From JBBTCX01 sp964494205 (GTDB lineage Bacteria > Planctomycetota > Phycisphaerae > UBA1845): a stretch of DNA of 64,000 bases. Positions 46,353 to 54,786 of the stretch are shown one piece after another. The stretch is from contig CAZBRD010000006.1 of NCBI GenBank assembly GCA_964494205.1, positions 199,492 to 263,491 of the forward strand. Direction: 5' to 3'. Below the pieces are notes generated by a model, which was not told the origin of the DNA, searched no databases, and saw only the letters and a program-made list of their open reading frames with translations. The translations under genes were made by a program, and so were the position numbers. How positions within the stretch are numbered: the first letter of the stretch is position 1; each line of letters begins with the position of its first letter.

Positions 46353-46386
46353 CCCTCACCCTACCCTCTCCCTAAGAGGGAGAGGG
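46353..46386. repeat. Repeat family C copy 3
   Basis: CCCTCACCCTACCCTCTCCC continues TAAGAGGGAGAGGG. It lies just 3' of apgM on the minus strand. Confidence 0.85.
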
Positions 46387-46403
46387 AGCTTTGTTACGTG
46401 CTC

Positions 46404-47600
46404 TTAGAAATTCTTCTCCGCGACAAACCGCTTCGTCAATTCAAATCCGGGTTCGATCACAAGTTGCGTTTCGCGTGCGTTTGATTCACTGAACGACTTT
46501 GAATTATTCGGCGCAATTCCAGAACCAGCCACGCAGAACGGCGGCGGATCGGCTGTGTGCACGCGACGTTCAACCGGAGTCGGGTGATCGGGCGCGACCA
46601 AGATGCGCCATTCATCGAACTGCTTGAGTTTGTTCAGCAACGGGCCAACGATGTGCTGGTCGATGCGCTCGAGTGCGAGCGTTTTTTCGCGTGCATCGCC
46701 CTGATGGCCTGCTTCGTCGGGCGCTTCGATGTGTACGATCACCAGATTCATTACATCGAGCGCTCGGACAGCATACTCGCCCTTCGCCGCGTAATTCGTA
46801 TCGAGATAGCCCGTCGCGCCGGGGACGTCGATCACGCGCATGTCGGCGCTTTTGGCAATGCCGCGAATCAGATCGACGGCTGCGATGACGCCACCGCGAA
46901 CGCCGTATCGCCCTTCAAACGACTCCAGCGTGCTGGGTCTGCCCTGCCCCCAGAGCCAAATATGTGTCGCGGGATTTTCACCAAGGTCGCGGCGCACGAG
47001 ATTTATGTCATGGTTGATCAACAACTCGTGGGCACGATCCATCATGCCACGGACCCAATCTGAACCGGGCCCGCGCGGCAGGTGCTTCGAAATCGGTTCG
47101 CCGGGGATATCATGCGGCGGCACGCAGACCGGAGCCATGTCGCCGACATCCGATGCGATCATCAGGTTTCGGTATGAGACGCCGGTGTGAAACCGGCACT
47201 TGGGGCCGCCGAGTTTCGCGTTCAAATCCGCGACGAGAATGTCCGCTTCTTTCTGCGAAATGTGACCCGCGGTGAAATCATCCATCGCACCATCGGTGAT
47301 GGTCACGAAGTTGCAGCGAAAAATCAGTTGATCGGGCGTGGTGGCGATCCCTTGTGCAGCGGCCTCAAGAGGCGCTCGGCCGGTGTAGCAGAGTCTTGGG
47401 TCGTAACCGAACAGCGAGAGCGTGGCCACATCGCTTCCGGGTGAAAAGCCCTTCGGAACCGTGACGACGACGCCCTGTTGGCCGTTGGCTGAGATCCAGT
47501 CGATGTTGGGTTTCTTGGCCACATCAAGTGGCGTGCGGCCGCCGAGTTTTTCAATCGGTTCGTCGGCTGCACCATCAGTAAGGACTATCGCGTATTTCAT
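46404..47600 (-). CDS. apgM: Cofactor-independent phosphoglycerate mutase, archaeal type
   Basis: The ATG at 47600 gives 398 residues; a GTG three codons upstream is possible. The protein belongs to the alkaline-phosphatase superfamily in the aPGAM branch. It has YAIVLTDGAADEPIEKLGGR, the serine-nucleophile region GFSPGSDVATLSLFGYDP, and the metal ligands in VHIEAPDEAGHQGD and LVAPDHPTP. The enzyme converts 3- to 2-phosphoglycerate in glycolysis and gluconeogenesis. Length and motifs agree with aPGAM rather than GpmI. A tRNA-Ala gene lies about 125 bases upstream on the same strand. Confidence 0.9.
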   Translation of the reverse strand: MKYAIVLTDGAADEPIEKLGGRTPLDVAKKPNIDWISANGQQGVVVTVPKGFSPGSDVATLSLFGYDPRLCYTGRAPLEAAAQGIATTPDQLIFRCNFVTITDGAMDDFTAGHISQKEADILVADLNAKLGGPKCRFHTGVSYRNLMIASDVGDMAPVCVPPHDIPGEPISKHLPRGPGSDWVRGMMDRAHELLINHDINLVRRDLGENPATHIWLWGQGRPSTLESFEGRYGVRGGVIAAVDLIRGIAKSADMRVIDVPGATGYLDTNYAAKGEYAVRALDVMNLVIVHIEAPDEAGHQGDAREKTLALERIDQHIVGPLLNKLKQFDEWRILVAPDHPTPVERRVHTADPPPFCVAGSGIAPNNSKSFSESNARETQLVIEPGFELTKRFVAEKNF

Positions 47601-47726
47601 TGTTTGCACGGTCTCCGAAGACAGGGTCGGAGTTTAGCCGCGCGACCGAATCTCACCAAATGAAGGATCTACGCACGAATGCCGTAGGATGGATGAGCCG
47701 TTGATTTGTGTTGTGGTCGGGGTGAA

Positions 47727-47799
<73 letters not shown>

Positions 47800-47937
47800 G
47801 GGTGATCACAAGCTACGGGCGAGCGATCGGATCGTCAAGAATTAGCGTGTCGCGGTGAATCCGTGTTGTTCAACTCCAATCTGATTGATCCACGTGATGT
47901 TGCGTTTGTATGATTGAATGGAGTCGGGATTTTGAAC

Positions 47938-49491
47938 ATGGCGTCCATACCTACATTTTCAATCGCCGCTGAGCCAAACAAGGAAGCGTCCGTTGTGCCG
48001 TGGCCGCCACGATACTGGTGGCTTAAGCGCATCGTTGTCGCCGTCCTTGTGTTCGCGATCAGTTTGGTCCTGTTGCGTGTTTGGTGGGGATTCGAAGCCA
48101 GCCGGCGGCTGGAACAACAAGTTGCACAGTATCATGCGGCGGGTCAGCCCGTTCATCTCAAGGATTTTGAGGTATCGCCGATTCCTCCCGAGGAAAATGC
48201 AGCGCATTGGCTGGTTGAGGCGGCCAACGCCATGGTCGGGGGCACCATCTCAATTGATGACGCGTATGGCAATGCGTTTTTTTGGCGCAGTCGATCGGAC
48301 GACATTCATAACCTTGTGGCTGCAAATAGTACGTCCTTGGACTTGGTTCGTCGCGCGCGGACGTGTGAGGGCTGCGACTGGCGTTTACCCGTGGGCAACA
48401 ACCGCACGGTGTCGACGCAGATCTGGGCAGTGATGAGCTCGCAGCGGCAGCTGGCCAAGATGGTGGACGTGTCAGGCGTCACCAAGTACCTGGCTGGTGA
48501 TCGTGTCGGAGCGCTCGAGTCTTTGCGCGATTTGCAATTCATGAGTCGAATGATGCGAATACACCCGACCGCCACCAGTCAGACCATGGCCAATAACATC
48601 GATCGGATGGTCTGCACGCGAGTCCAGCGGCTGGCAGGTGCTTTTCTGGTTGAGGCGAATATAGAAGATGCAGCGGCGGATCAAGAAACTGTCATGGCCA
48701 GCATTCGTTCGATTCAGGGAGAGTTACTGGACGAGACTGATCGCACGAATCGACTGTTACAAGCAGGCTACGGGGAACGCGCCATTGTACTGGACTCGTT
48801 TTCCAGCGCTCTCGGTTCGACGAAGACGACAACAATGACCGACCGATTTCTTGCACCGATGAGAGAGTTACGGAAAGTGCAGGAAGTGAGGCGAGCGACG
48901 GACGTGGCACAGGCGTCTATCAGCTCACATTGGCACGATGCGGAGACGAAGTTTCCGCGGGAAGAAAAATACCTTGCAGATAACCGCTCCTTGCGCTGGG
49001 TATTCGGTGAGCCGCAAGATGCGCCGCGCAGCAGGCTGCGTTCGGTTTTTTCGTTGAACGCACAACGGCGGATGGCGGCGACTTCGCTATCTATCCACTT
49101 ATTTCGACATGCACATCAACGATGGCCGGAGTCCCTTGACGAACTGTTCCCCGCGTTTCTCAGCGAGATTCCCGATGATCCATTTGCAGGCGCTGGTGAC
49201 AAAATCAGATACGCGCTCGATGGTGAGCGGCCACGTTTGTATAGCTTGGGACCGAATGGGGTGGACGATGGCGGCGTGCAAGCGCCGTTTGGTCGCGGGC
49301 GAATGGAATTCAACGAAGGCGATATCGTTTTCTTTCTTGACGGTCGCTCGTCCGACAACGATCCGCGATCGCGAACAGTTCCCCCACCGTCAACTCAGGC
49401 TGAAAACGACGGTGTAGATAAATCCGGTAGCGAAGGCAACGCCACCGAAAATCGCGACAAAGAGGACGCACCAAAGAAGCGGGATGAGTGA
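47938..49491 (+). CDS. Hypothetical membrane-anchored protein with pilin-like C-terminal motif
   Basis: I do not recognise a named family. The ATG at 47938 (MASIPTFSIAAE) gives about 517 residues. A single membrane helix lies near residues 27-48 (IVVAVLVFAISLVLLRVW), leaving a short cytoplasmic head and a large outer domain. The region WPESLDELFPAFLSEIPDDP followed by YSLGPNGVDDGG is a motif seen in many planctomycete type II secretion/pilin-like proteins. The charged C-terminus (SGSEGNATENRDKEDAPKKR) is likely disordered. Its 3' end overlaps the stop of the convergent zinc-ribbon gene by about 100 bases, which is unusual but common for convergent pairs. Confidence 0.65.
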   Translation: MASIPTFSIAAEPNKEASVVPWPPRYWWLKRIVVAVLVFAISLVLLRVWWGFEASRRLEQQVAQYHAAGQPVHLKDFEVSPIPPEENAAHWLVEAANAMVGGTISIDDAYGNAFFWRSRSDDIHNLVAANSTSLDLVRRARTCEGCDWRLPVGNNRTVSTQIWAVMSSQRQLAKMVDVSGVTKYLAGDRVGALESLRDLQFMSRMMRIHPTATSQTMANNIDRMVCTRVQRLAGAFLVEANIEDAAADQETVMASIRSIQGELLDETDRTNRLLQAGYGERAIVLDSFSSALGSTKTTTMTDRFLAPMRELRKVQEVRRATDVAQASISSHWHDAETKFPREEKYLADNRSLRWVFGEPQDAPRSRLRSVFSLNAQRRMAATSLSIHLFRHAHQRWPESLDELFPAFLSEIPDDPFAGAGDKIRYALDGERPRLYSLGPNGVDDGGVQAPFGRGRMEFNEGDIVFFLDGRSSDNDPRSRTVPPPSTQAENDGVDKSGSEGNATENRDKEDAPKKRDE

Positions 49492-50250
49492 CAGCGCGAT
49501 CACGCGCTTTCCACGATGATTGGGCATGACGCGGCGGAGAATGCGCATCAGGTCGATCCACCAGCCAACCCATTGGGCGAAGATCACCAGCAGCGCGCCG
49601 GTCACGAGCCCTGAGTGCCAGCGTGACGTCGTTTCGGATGTCAGACCCATGGCTAGAGCAAACACCGGAAGGAACGTGACCGCGAGTGATCCGCTCGCGT
49701 AATAGCTGAGGGCGATCGCTTTGTTTTGGGTAGCGACTTCGAGACGTTTGGGGTGAAAGAAATAGCTAGGCATCCCCGTGGCGGCGGCGAGGAATAGAAA
49801 TACACAGCCAAGAAACACAAACACGGGCCAAATGGCGAGCAGGAGCGAGTTGACCAGCAGATCATCGAACGGATGTGGAACGCGGACGAAATACACCCAA
49901 AGTACGGCGAGCGGGACGGGAATGAACGCGAACGCGACCGTTAGCCAGCGGAATGATTGGGAATGACGGTATTCGACCGGGCGAGCGATCTCGGCGCAGA
50001 AGCGCTTACCATGAAACATGACGAGAATGGCTGACCGCCAGTAGGCAAGAAACCAACCCGATTGGTCGCGGTGCACCCAGGGAATCCGCGAGACCGACGC
50101 GCGGAGGTCATCGACATAATCACCGCATTCCGGGCAACGATCGCTGGTGAGGGAACGCAAGTTGTAGCCGCACTCGGGACAAAAGAGGTCCGCGTCGTAA
50201 CTGAGGGTTTTGGAAACAGCGGGCGGCGAGGGCCCGGAGAGCGCATCCAT
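49390..50250 (-). CDS. Zinc-ribbon membrane protein
   Basis: The ATG at 50250 starts close to a double-cysteine zinc ribbon, FCPECGYNLRSLTSDRCPEC, with two CxxC pairs. About six membrane helices follow (for example FAFIPVPLAVLWVYFV, LLLAIWPVFVFLGCVFLFLA and LIPLLWCVLFVAIFGGVAF). Planctomycete genomes carry many small membrane proteins with this N-terminal ribbon. Their role is not known to me. The frame is open further upstream to 50367, but that part has no similarity pattern. It overlaps the convergent hypothetical gene. Confidence 0.7.
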   Translation of the reverse strand: MDALSGPSPPAVSKTLSYDADLFCPECGYNLRSLTSDRCPECGDYVDDLRASVSRIPWVHRDQSGWFLAYWRSAILVMFHGKRFCAEIARPVEYRHSQSFRWLTVAFAFIPVPLAVLWVYFVRVPHPFDDLLVNSLLLAIWPVFVFLGCVFLFLAAATGMPSYFFHPKRLEVATQNKAIALSYYASGSLAVTFLPVFALAMGLTSETTSRWHSGLVTGALLVIFAQWVGWWIDLMRILRRVMPNHRGKRVIALSLIPLLWCVLFVAIFGGVAFATGFIYTVVFSLS

Positions 50251-50358
50251 GAACTCCACTATAGTGGTGCAGTAAGGGAAGCGATATCCGAACCATGAAA
50301 GAGGCGGACCGGTTGCCGACTGATCGGTCGTTGCGGGAAGGAATTCACGGCGAATCTT

Positions 50359-50949
50359 ATGCTCCAACTACCATCGATCCCCGACCCGTTGCGATACGCG
50401 GGCTTGTTCGTCTACGACTTCGGCGATCACACATCCGTTGGGTATACCGCCGGCGAAATCGCGATGTTGAAACTGACCGGTGAGCATAGCGCGGGGCAGG
50501 CGTACGAGATCTATCGAGTCAACGAAGTCGGCGGGTTCGAGTTGCGCGGAGTATCGGACGCGATGATGGTGGTGCAGGACGCCATGGCGTTTCTGCGAGA
50601 AGATCCGGTGGCTGCCCGGCGCGACTATGATGCACTCAGGACACTCTCCCAACGCTCACCGTCACCGATCCAGGCGGAATTGGTACTGGCGCGATTCTAT
50701 TCGCTAAGCCCTGAGAATGCGTCGGTGATCTCCTATCCTGCGTTTGCGAGCACGCAGATTTCCAGCTGGCTTAGCAAAAATGATTTTCAGGGCGGCGATC
50801 AGGTTGCAGCGGGCAGCGGCGTGGTGGCCGCGCTGCGCGGCCAGAACCTCATGCGAATCGCGAGTTGCCAATTATCAACGGTATCGGGACACGAGGACCG
50901 CACCCGAGAGGAAGTGCTAACAACAGTTCACGAGCCACTGCAGCGTTAG
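50359..50949 (+). CDS. Hypothetical soluble protein
   Basis: I do not recognise this 196-residue protein. It starts at the ATG at 50359. It has a mixed alpha/beta character (FVYDFGDHTSVGYTAGEIAM, then GFELRGVSDAMMVVQDAMAF) and no membrane helix or signal peptide. Its 3' end lies 62 bases from the convergent lexA stop, and it is divergent from the zinc-ribbon gene. Nothing in the sequence suggests a catalytic site. Confidence 0.55.
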   Translation: MLQLPSIPDPLRYAGLFVYDFGDHTSVGYTAGEIAMLKLTGEHSAGQAYEIYRVNEVGGFELRGVSDAMMVVQDAMAFLREDPVAARRDYDALRTLSQRSPSPIQAELVLARFYSLSPENASVISYPAFASTQISSWLSKNDFQGGDQVAAGSGVVAALRGQNLMRIASCQLSTVSGHEDRTREEVLTTVHEPLQR

Positions 50950-51011
50950 GTCATCAGTAACGCAAAGGAAGTCCCGTCGCGTTTCGACTTAACAGGTCTT
51001 GCTAGTCTCGC

Positions 51012-51647
51012 TCAGTACCGACGAACCACGCCAATCACGATGCCTTGAATCTGCACATCTTCGGCAAAGATCGGCTCGTAAGCCGGATTCGCAGGTTGAA
51101 GTCGAATGCGGTTTTTCTCCTTGAAGAACTTCTTGAGCGTCGCCTCTTCGCCATCGATCAAGGCCACCACCGTGTCACCGTTTTTCGCGCTGGAACGCTC
51201 TTCGTAAACCACCCAATCGCCGTCGCAAATGTGTTCGTCGATCATGCTATCGCCAGAGACCTGCAGCACGCGCACGGGATAACGACTGGTGAAGACCTGC
51301 TCGAGATCGAGCACATCGGGCATTTCGATCGCTTCCAACGGGCGACCGGCTGCGATGCGACCGACGAGCGGAAGCGCGGTTGGACGATCATCCGGGAACT
51401 GCGCCAGCGCAGTCGGCTCCAAAGAGCGAGCCCTGTTCGACCGCCGGGTGAGTAGCCCTTTTTCGATGAGAGCCTCGACGTGCTCGAACACGGTGATTTT
51501 GCTGGTTCCGAAGTGATCGGCGATTTCCTGCAGGGTCGGGGAATAGCCTTGAATCCGACGATGGTCGCGGATCAAGGTAAGGATTTCGAGTTTTCGTGGG
51601 GTGAGAAACCGACTCTCGTCGGTCTGCTTCTTCTTCGCACGAGCCAT
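51012..51647 (-). CDS. lexA: LexA repressor
   Basis: The ATG at 51647 (MARAKKKQTDE) follows a GGGAG site by seven bases and gives 211 residues. The N-terminal winged helix (LTPRKLEILTLIRDHRRIQG, then EIADHFGTSKITVFEHV) binds SOS operators. The self-cleavage site is Ala-Gly at residues 100-101 (GRIAAGRP). The catalytic dyad is S134 in GDSMIDEH and K172 in EEATLKKFF. Together these show an autocleavable repressor of the SOS response, released by RecA at DNA damage. The operator sequence in this lineage is unknown to me. An open frame of unclear status overlaps its start. Confidence 0.93.
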   Translation of the reverse strand: MARAKKKQTDESRFLTPRKLEILTLIRDHRRIQGYSPTLQEIADHFGTSKITVFEHVEALIEKGLLTRRSNRARSLEPTALAQFPDDRPTALPLVGRIAAGRPLEAIEMPDVLDLEQVFTSRYPVRVLQVSGDSMIDEHICDGDWVVYEERSSAKNGDTVVALIDGEEATLKKFFKEKNRIRLQPANPAYEPIFAEDVQIQGIVIGVVRRY

Positions 51648-52014
51648 CCATATGCTCCCTATAAGGATCAAGCCCCGCTGGACCGACCACCACAAGTGGA
51701 ATACGCCCGGCGAGGTATTGTGCCCTCAACCTCCTCCATGTTTCCGTCAACGGCGAAACACCGTCCACCAACTGAGCGAGCCAACCACGCACGCGACTTT
51801 CGCGCGGGTCGCACTTTCGATTGAACACCGTCCGTGCATGCTCCAATAACGATACACGTTTGACGCTCGCCACCACGCAACCATCAGTCTGATCTACTTG
51901 CGGAATCCAGGCAGTGGCATAGTCGCCACCCGGCCCGAAAACGCACAAAGGCAACGCGTCGTACGACTGCCCGCCTGCGACTACTTCTCCATCTTGTTCG
52001 GTTTTTGCGATCAC
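51388..52014 (-). CDS. Possible protein of unknown function overlapping the start of lexA
   Basis: An open frame of 208 codons starts at the ATG at 52014 and runs into lexA in another frame. The first 120 or so codons look protein-like (LPLCVFGPGGDYATAWIPQV, VVASVKRVSLLEHARTVFNR, VRGWLAQLVDGVSPLTETWR), with balanced codon use. The part inside lexA is arginine- and serine-rich and reads like a shadow. Either a real gene has lost its proper stop by frameshift, or a long overlap exists. No family is recognised. Confidence 0.35.
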   Translation of the reverse strand: MIAKTEQDGEVVAGGQSYDALPLCVFGPGGDYATAWIPQVDQTDGCVVASVKRVSLLEHARTVFNRKCDPRESRVRGWLAQLVDGVSPLTETWRRLRAQYLAGRIPLVVVGPAGLDPYREHMDGSCEEEADRRESVSHPTKTRNPYLDPRPSSDSRLFPDPAGNRRSLRNQQNHRVRARRGSHRKRATHPAVEQGSLFGADCAGAVPG

Positions 52015-52221
52015 ATCCGTGCTCCGCTGGACCGTGGCTTCGCTGTTCGCTGTCTGTTTGGTTCAAAGTATATCCTAACATGGGCCAAACGTCAAATTGA
52101 ATCTCTCGGCAAATATTGCGATAGAAACCACTTGAGACTGACAGGATTTGCCTACTGGTTGGACGGTCCGCCATGCGAAGTCGCGGTGGACTTCGTACAG
52201 CCGCCGGAAGGTTGCCGTGCC

Positions 52222-53289
52222 TTATCCATCTAGCTGCACTGAGTAATAGCGCCGCTGAAACCAAAGGGCTACATTAACAAGTCCGATCAGCACGGGAACC
52301 TCGACCAACGGCCCGATGACCGCCGCAAAGGCCACTCCGGAGTTGATGCCGAACACGGCCACAGCCACAGCAATTGCGAGTTCGAAGTTATTGCTGGCGG
52401 CCGTAAAGGCTATCGTCGCCGTTTTCGAGTAGTCGGCGCCGAGTTTCTTGCCCATCAGAAAAGACACCAGAAACATGACGACAAAATAAATGCAAAGCGG
52501 AATGGAGATCCGAATGACATCAAGCGGCAATCGAACGATGAATTCGCCCTTTAGCGAGAACATCACAAGAATTGTAAACAGCAGCGCGATGAGAGTAATC
52601 GGCGAAATCCTTGGTATGAACTTCGTTTCATACCATTGTCGGTTTTTTAACTTAATCAGAACGGCTCGGGTCAACAGGCCTGTCAAAAAAGGTATCCCAA
52701 GATAAATGAACACGCTCTTTGCGATCTGCCCGATGGTTACATTCACCGCCGTACCTTCCAGCCAAAACAGAGGTGGCAGAATCGTAATGAAGAACCAGGC
52801 GTAAACGGAAAAAAAGAGCACCTGAAAGATGGAATTGAACGCGACTAATCCGGCTGCATACTCCGTGTCACCTCGAGCCAGCTCATTCCAAACGATGACC
52901 ATGGCTATACAGCGTGCCAAACCTATCATGATCAGACCGATCATGTACTCTGGGTATCCCCGCAAGAACAGTATTGCCAGTGCGAACATGAGAATCGGGC
53001 CAATGACCCAATTCTGGAACAGCGATAGTGCGAGCACCTTCACGTCGCGAAAAACGTCACCCAACTCCTCATACTTCACTTTGGCAAGCGGTGGGTACAT
53101 CATGAGGATCAATCCGATTGCGATCGGAATGTTCGTCGTGCCGACCTGAAAACGATGAATTACTCTCTCGATACCAGGAAAGAAGTATCCGCAACCCACG
53201 CCGATAGCCATCGAAAGGAATATCCAGAGCGTTAGATAGCGATCAACAAACGAAAGTCTTTTGCGGCATTCGATTTGCACACTTGCCAT
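52222..53289 (-). CDS. arsB: Acr3-type arsenite efflux permease
   Basis: The 355-residue protein has ten predicted membrane helices and the family motifs of ACR3. These include the cysteine-bearing helix GLARCIAMVIVWNELARGD, known to be essential for arsenite transport, and AFTAASNNFELAIAVAVAVF with the conserved glutamate. The N-terminus SFVDRYLTLWIFLSMAIGVG is also typical. A GGAGAGG site precedes the ATG at 53289. The pump exports arsenite (and perhaps antimonite) from the cytoplasm using the proton gradient. A divergent aquaporin gene shares its upstream region. No arsR, arsC or arsA is in the window. Confidence 0.9.
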   Translation of the reverse strand: MASVQIECRKRLSFVDRYLTLWIFLSMAIGVGCGYFFPGIERVIHRFQVGTTNIPIAIGLILMMYPPLAKVKYEELGDVFRDVKVLALSLFQNWVIGPILMFALAILFLRGYPEYMIGLIMIGLARCIAMVIVWNELARGDTEYAAGLVAFNSIFQVLFFSVYAWFFITILPPLFWLEGTAVNVTIGQIAKSVFIYLGIPFLTGLLTRAVLIKLKNRQWYETKFIPRISPITLIALLFTILVMFSLKGEFIVRLPLDVIRISIPLCIYFVVMFLVSFLMGKKLGADYSKTATIAFTAASNNFELAIAVAVAVFGINSGVAFAAVIGPLVEVPVLIGLVNVALWFQRRYYSVQLDG

Positions 53290-53468
53290 TGTCCTCTCCG
53301 TCGACAGATCGTCGACCTCCGGGTTTGGTTTCTAAGCCAAATCGCGGGATAACTTCCAGCCGACCCAACATCAGGTTGCCCTTGAGTTCCGTCTATGGCA
53401 CGATAGTCTCCGGATCAGGAACCAAAAAGCAAAGTGCCTGAGTGGTTCATCGAAACTTAACAATCGTC

Positions 53469-53478
53469 TGACGCGTCA
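53469..53478. promoter_or_regulatory. Perfect TGACGCGTCA palindrome in the acr3/aquaporin intergenic region
   Basis: A 10-bp perfect palindrome lies about 50 bases upstream of the aquaporin start and 180 bases upstream of the acr3 start. It could be an operator for a dimeric repressor controlling both genes, or a chance site. It is the only clear dyad I see in this region. Confidence 0.3.
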
Positions 53479-53525
53479 AGAAAGTACGTGTCTGCGACTA
53501 TCGTATCGAAAGGAAATTGTTTTCC

Positions 53526-54248
53526 ATGAACGAGATGAGCAAGAAACTGACCGCAGAATTAATCGGCACTTTTGCCCTTACTTTCATCGGCGCGGGCTCC
53601 ATCATCACGACAGCGTGGACAGGGGGGCAGCCTGGCCTGATCGGAATCGCAATTGCCCACGGTGTCATATTGGCCATCGCTGTTTCGGCGACCATGAACG
53701 TCAGCGGTGGGCACATCAACCCGGCAGTAACGCTGGGGCTCATGACGACCGGACGCATCAAAATGGCCCCGGCACTTGCGTACATCGTAGCACAGTGTGT
53801 GGGGGCAACGATTGCAGGCTTCCTGTTGAATCTGATCTTTCAGAAGCTCGGTGCGTCGTCGATGACGGGAGCGCAGGCGATTATCGAGAGTAAACTTGGC
53901 ACGCCTAACCACGCGGCGGAAGTACCTTCGACGATCGCAGTGCTGGTGGAAGTGGTGCTAACTTTCCTGCTCATTTTCGCTGTTTACGGAACTGCCGTTG
54001 ACGATCGCGCCCCGAAGATTGGCGGGTTCGGGATTGGACTTACCGTTGGCGTTGATATCTTGATGGGAGGCCCAATTACAGGAGCAGCCATGAACCCGGC
54101 ACGAACCATTGGGACGCTCATTGGCGGAGGTTCAGCTACCTCGTCACTCTGGTCACAGCATTGGGTTTACTGGGTTGGTCCCGTGATTGGAGGCGTCTTG
54201 GCAGCCCTTGTCTACGAAATGGCGATTCTCCAGAAAAGATCAGCATAA
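53526..54248 (+). CDS. Aquaporin / MIP-family channel
   Basis: The ATG at 53526 follows an AAAGGAA site; a second ATG three codons on is also possible. The protein of about 240 residues has six membrane helices and the two NPA motifs, GGHINPAVT (loop B) and GAAMNPARTIG (loop E). Both selectivity-loop halves are intact, so it should form a water or small-solute channel. Aquaporins next to acr3 in other bacteria carry arsenite, so that role is possible here. Context, not sequence, supports it. It is divergent from acr3. Confidence 0.9.
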   Translation: MNEMSKKLTAELIGTFALTFIGAGSIITTAWTGGQPGLIGIAIAHGVILAIAVSATMNVSGGHINPAVTLGLMTTGRIKMAPALAYIVAQCVGATIAGFLLNLIFQKLGASSMTGAQAIIESKLGTPNHAAEVPSTIAVLVEVVLTFLLIFAVYGTAVDDRAPKIGGFGIGLTVGVDILMGGPITGAAMNPARTIGTLIGGGSATSSLWSQHWVYWVGPVIGGVLAALVYEMAILQKRSA

Positions 54249-54336
54249 CGCATCTTTGCATAGTGATGATCAGACGTTTCGAGACACCGCGAAGTCCGCT
54301 ACGTAACTTGGCGGCCGCGGTTCAGATCGCTCTATG

Positions 54337-54750
54337 ATGCAATACTGGCTTCTGAAGACTGACCCCGACACCTATTCTGTCGAAGACCTCGAACGAGATG
54401 GTCAGACCGTTTGGGATGGTGTTTCGAATCCGCAGGCGCTCATTTTCATTCGACAAATGAAGCGCGGCGACAAGGCATTGCTTTATCACACCGGTGGTGA
54501 CAAATGCATCGTGGGTTCTTGCTCAATTACCAAGGACACCTATCCCGACCCCAAAGACAAGAATGGAAAGCTGGCCGTCGTAGAGGTTAAGTTCTCGCAA
54601 TCTGCAAAAACGAGGGTCACGCTCGCGCAGATCAAATCCGATCCGGCATTTGAGGATTTTCTGCTTGTCAGGAACTCCCGCCTTTCCGTGATGCCCGTCT
54701 CGGCAGCCCAATGGAAAAAGCTCACGACGTGGGCGGAACTCACGAAATAA
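54337..54750 (+). CDS. EVE-domain protein
   Basis: The 137-residue protein is a lone EVE domain: QYWLLKTDPDTYSVEDLERD, TVWDGVSNPQAL, KRGDKALLYHTG and LTTWAELTK at the end. EVE belongs to the PUA-like fold and binds modified bases in DNA or RNA. Small stand-alone EVE proteins are widespread and their role is mostly unknown. The ATG at 54337 follows another ATG at 54334. A CPBP protease gene starts 37 bases downstream and is likely co-transcribed. Confidence 0.9.
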   Translation: MQYWLLKTDPDTYSVEDLERDGQTVWDGVSNPQALIFIRQMKRGDKALLYHTGGDKCIVGSCSITKDTYPDPKDKNGKLAVVEVKFSQSAKTRVTLAQIKSDPAFEDFLLVRNSRLSVMPVSAAQWKKLTTWAELTK

Positions 54751-54786
54751 CTCGCCGTTCGTGTGTTCGCAAATATACTAGGGTGC

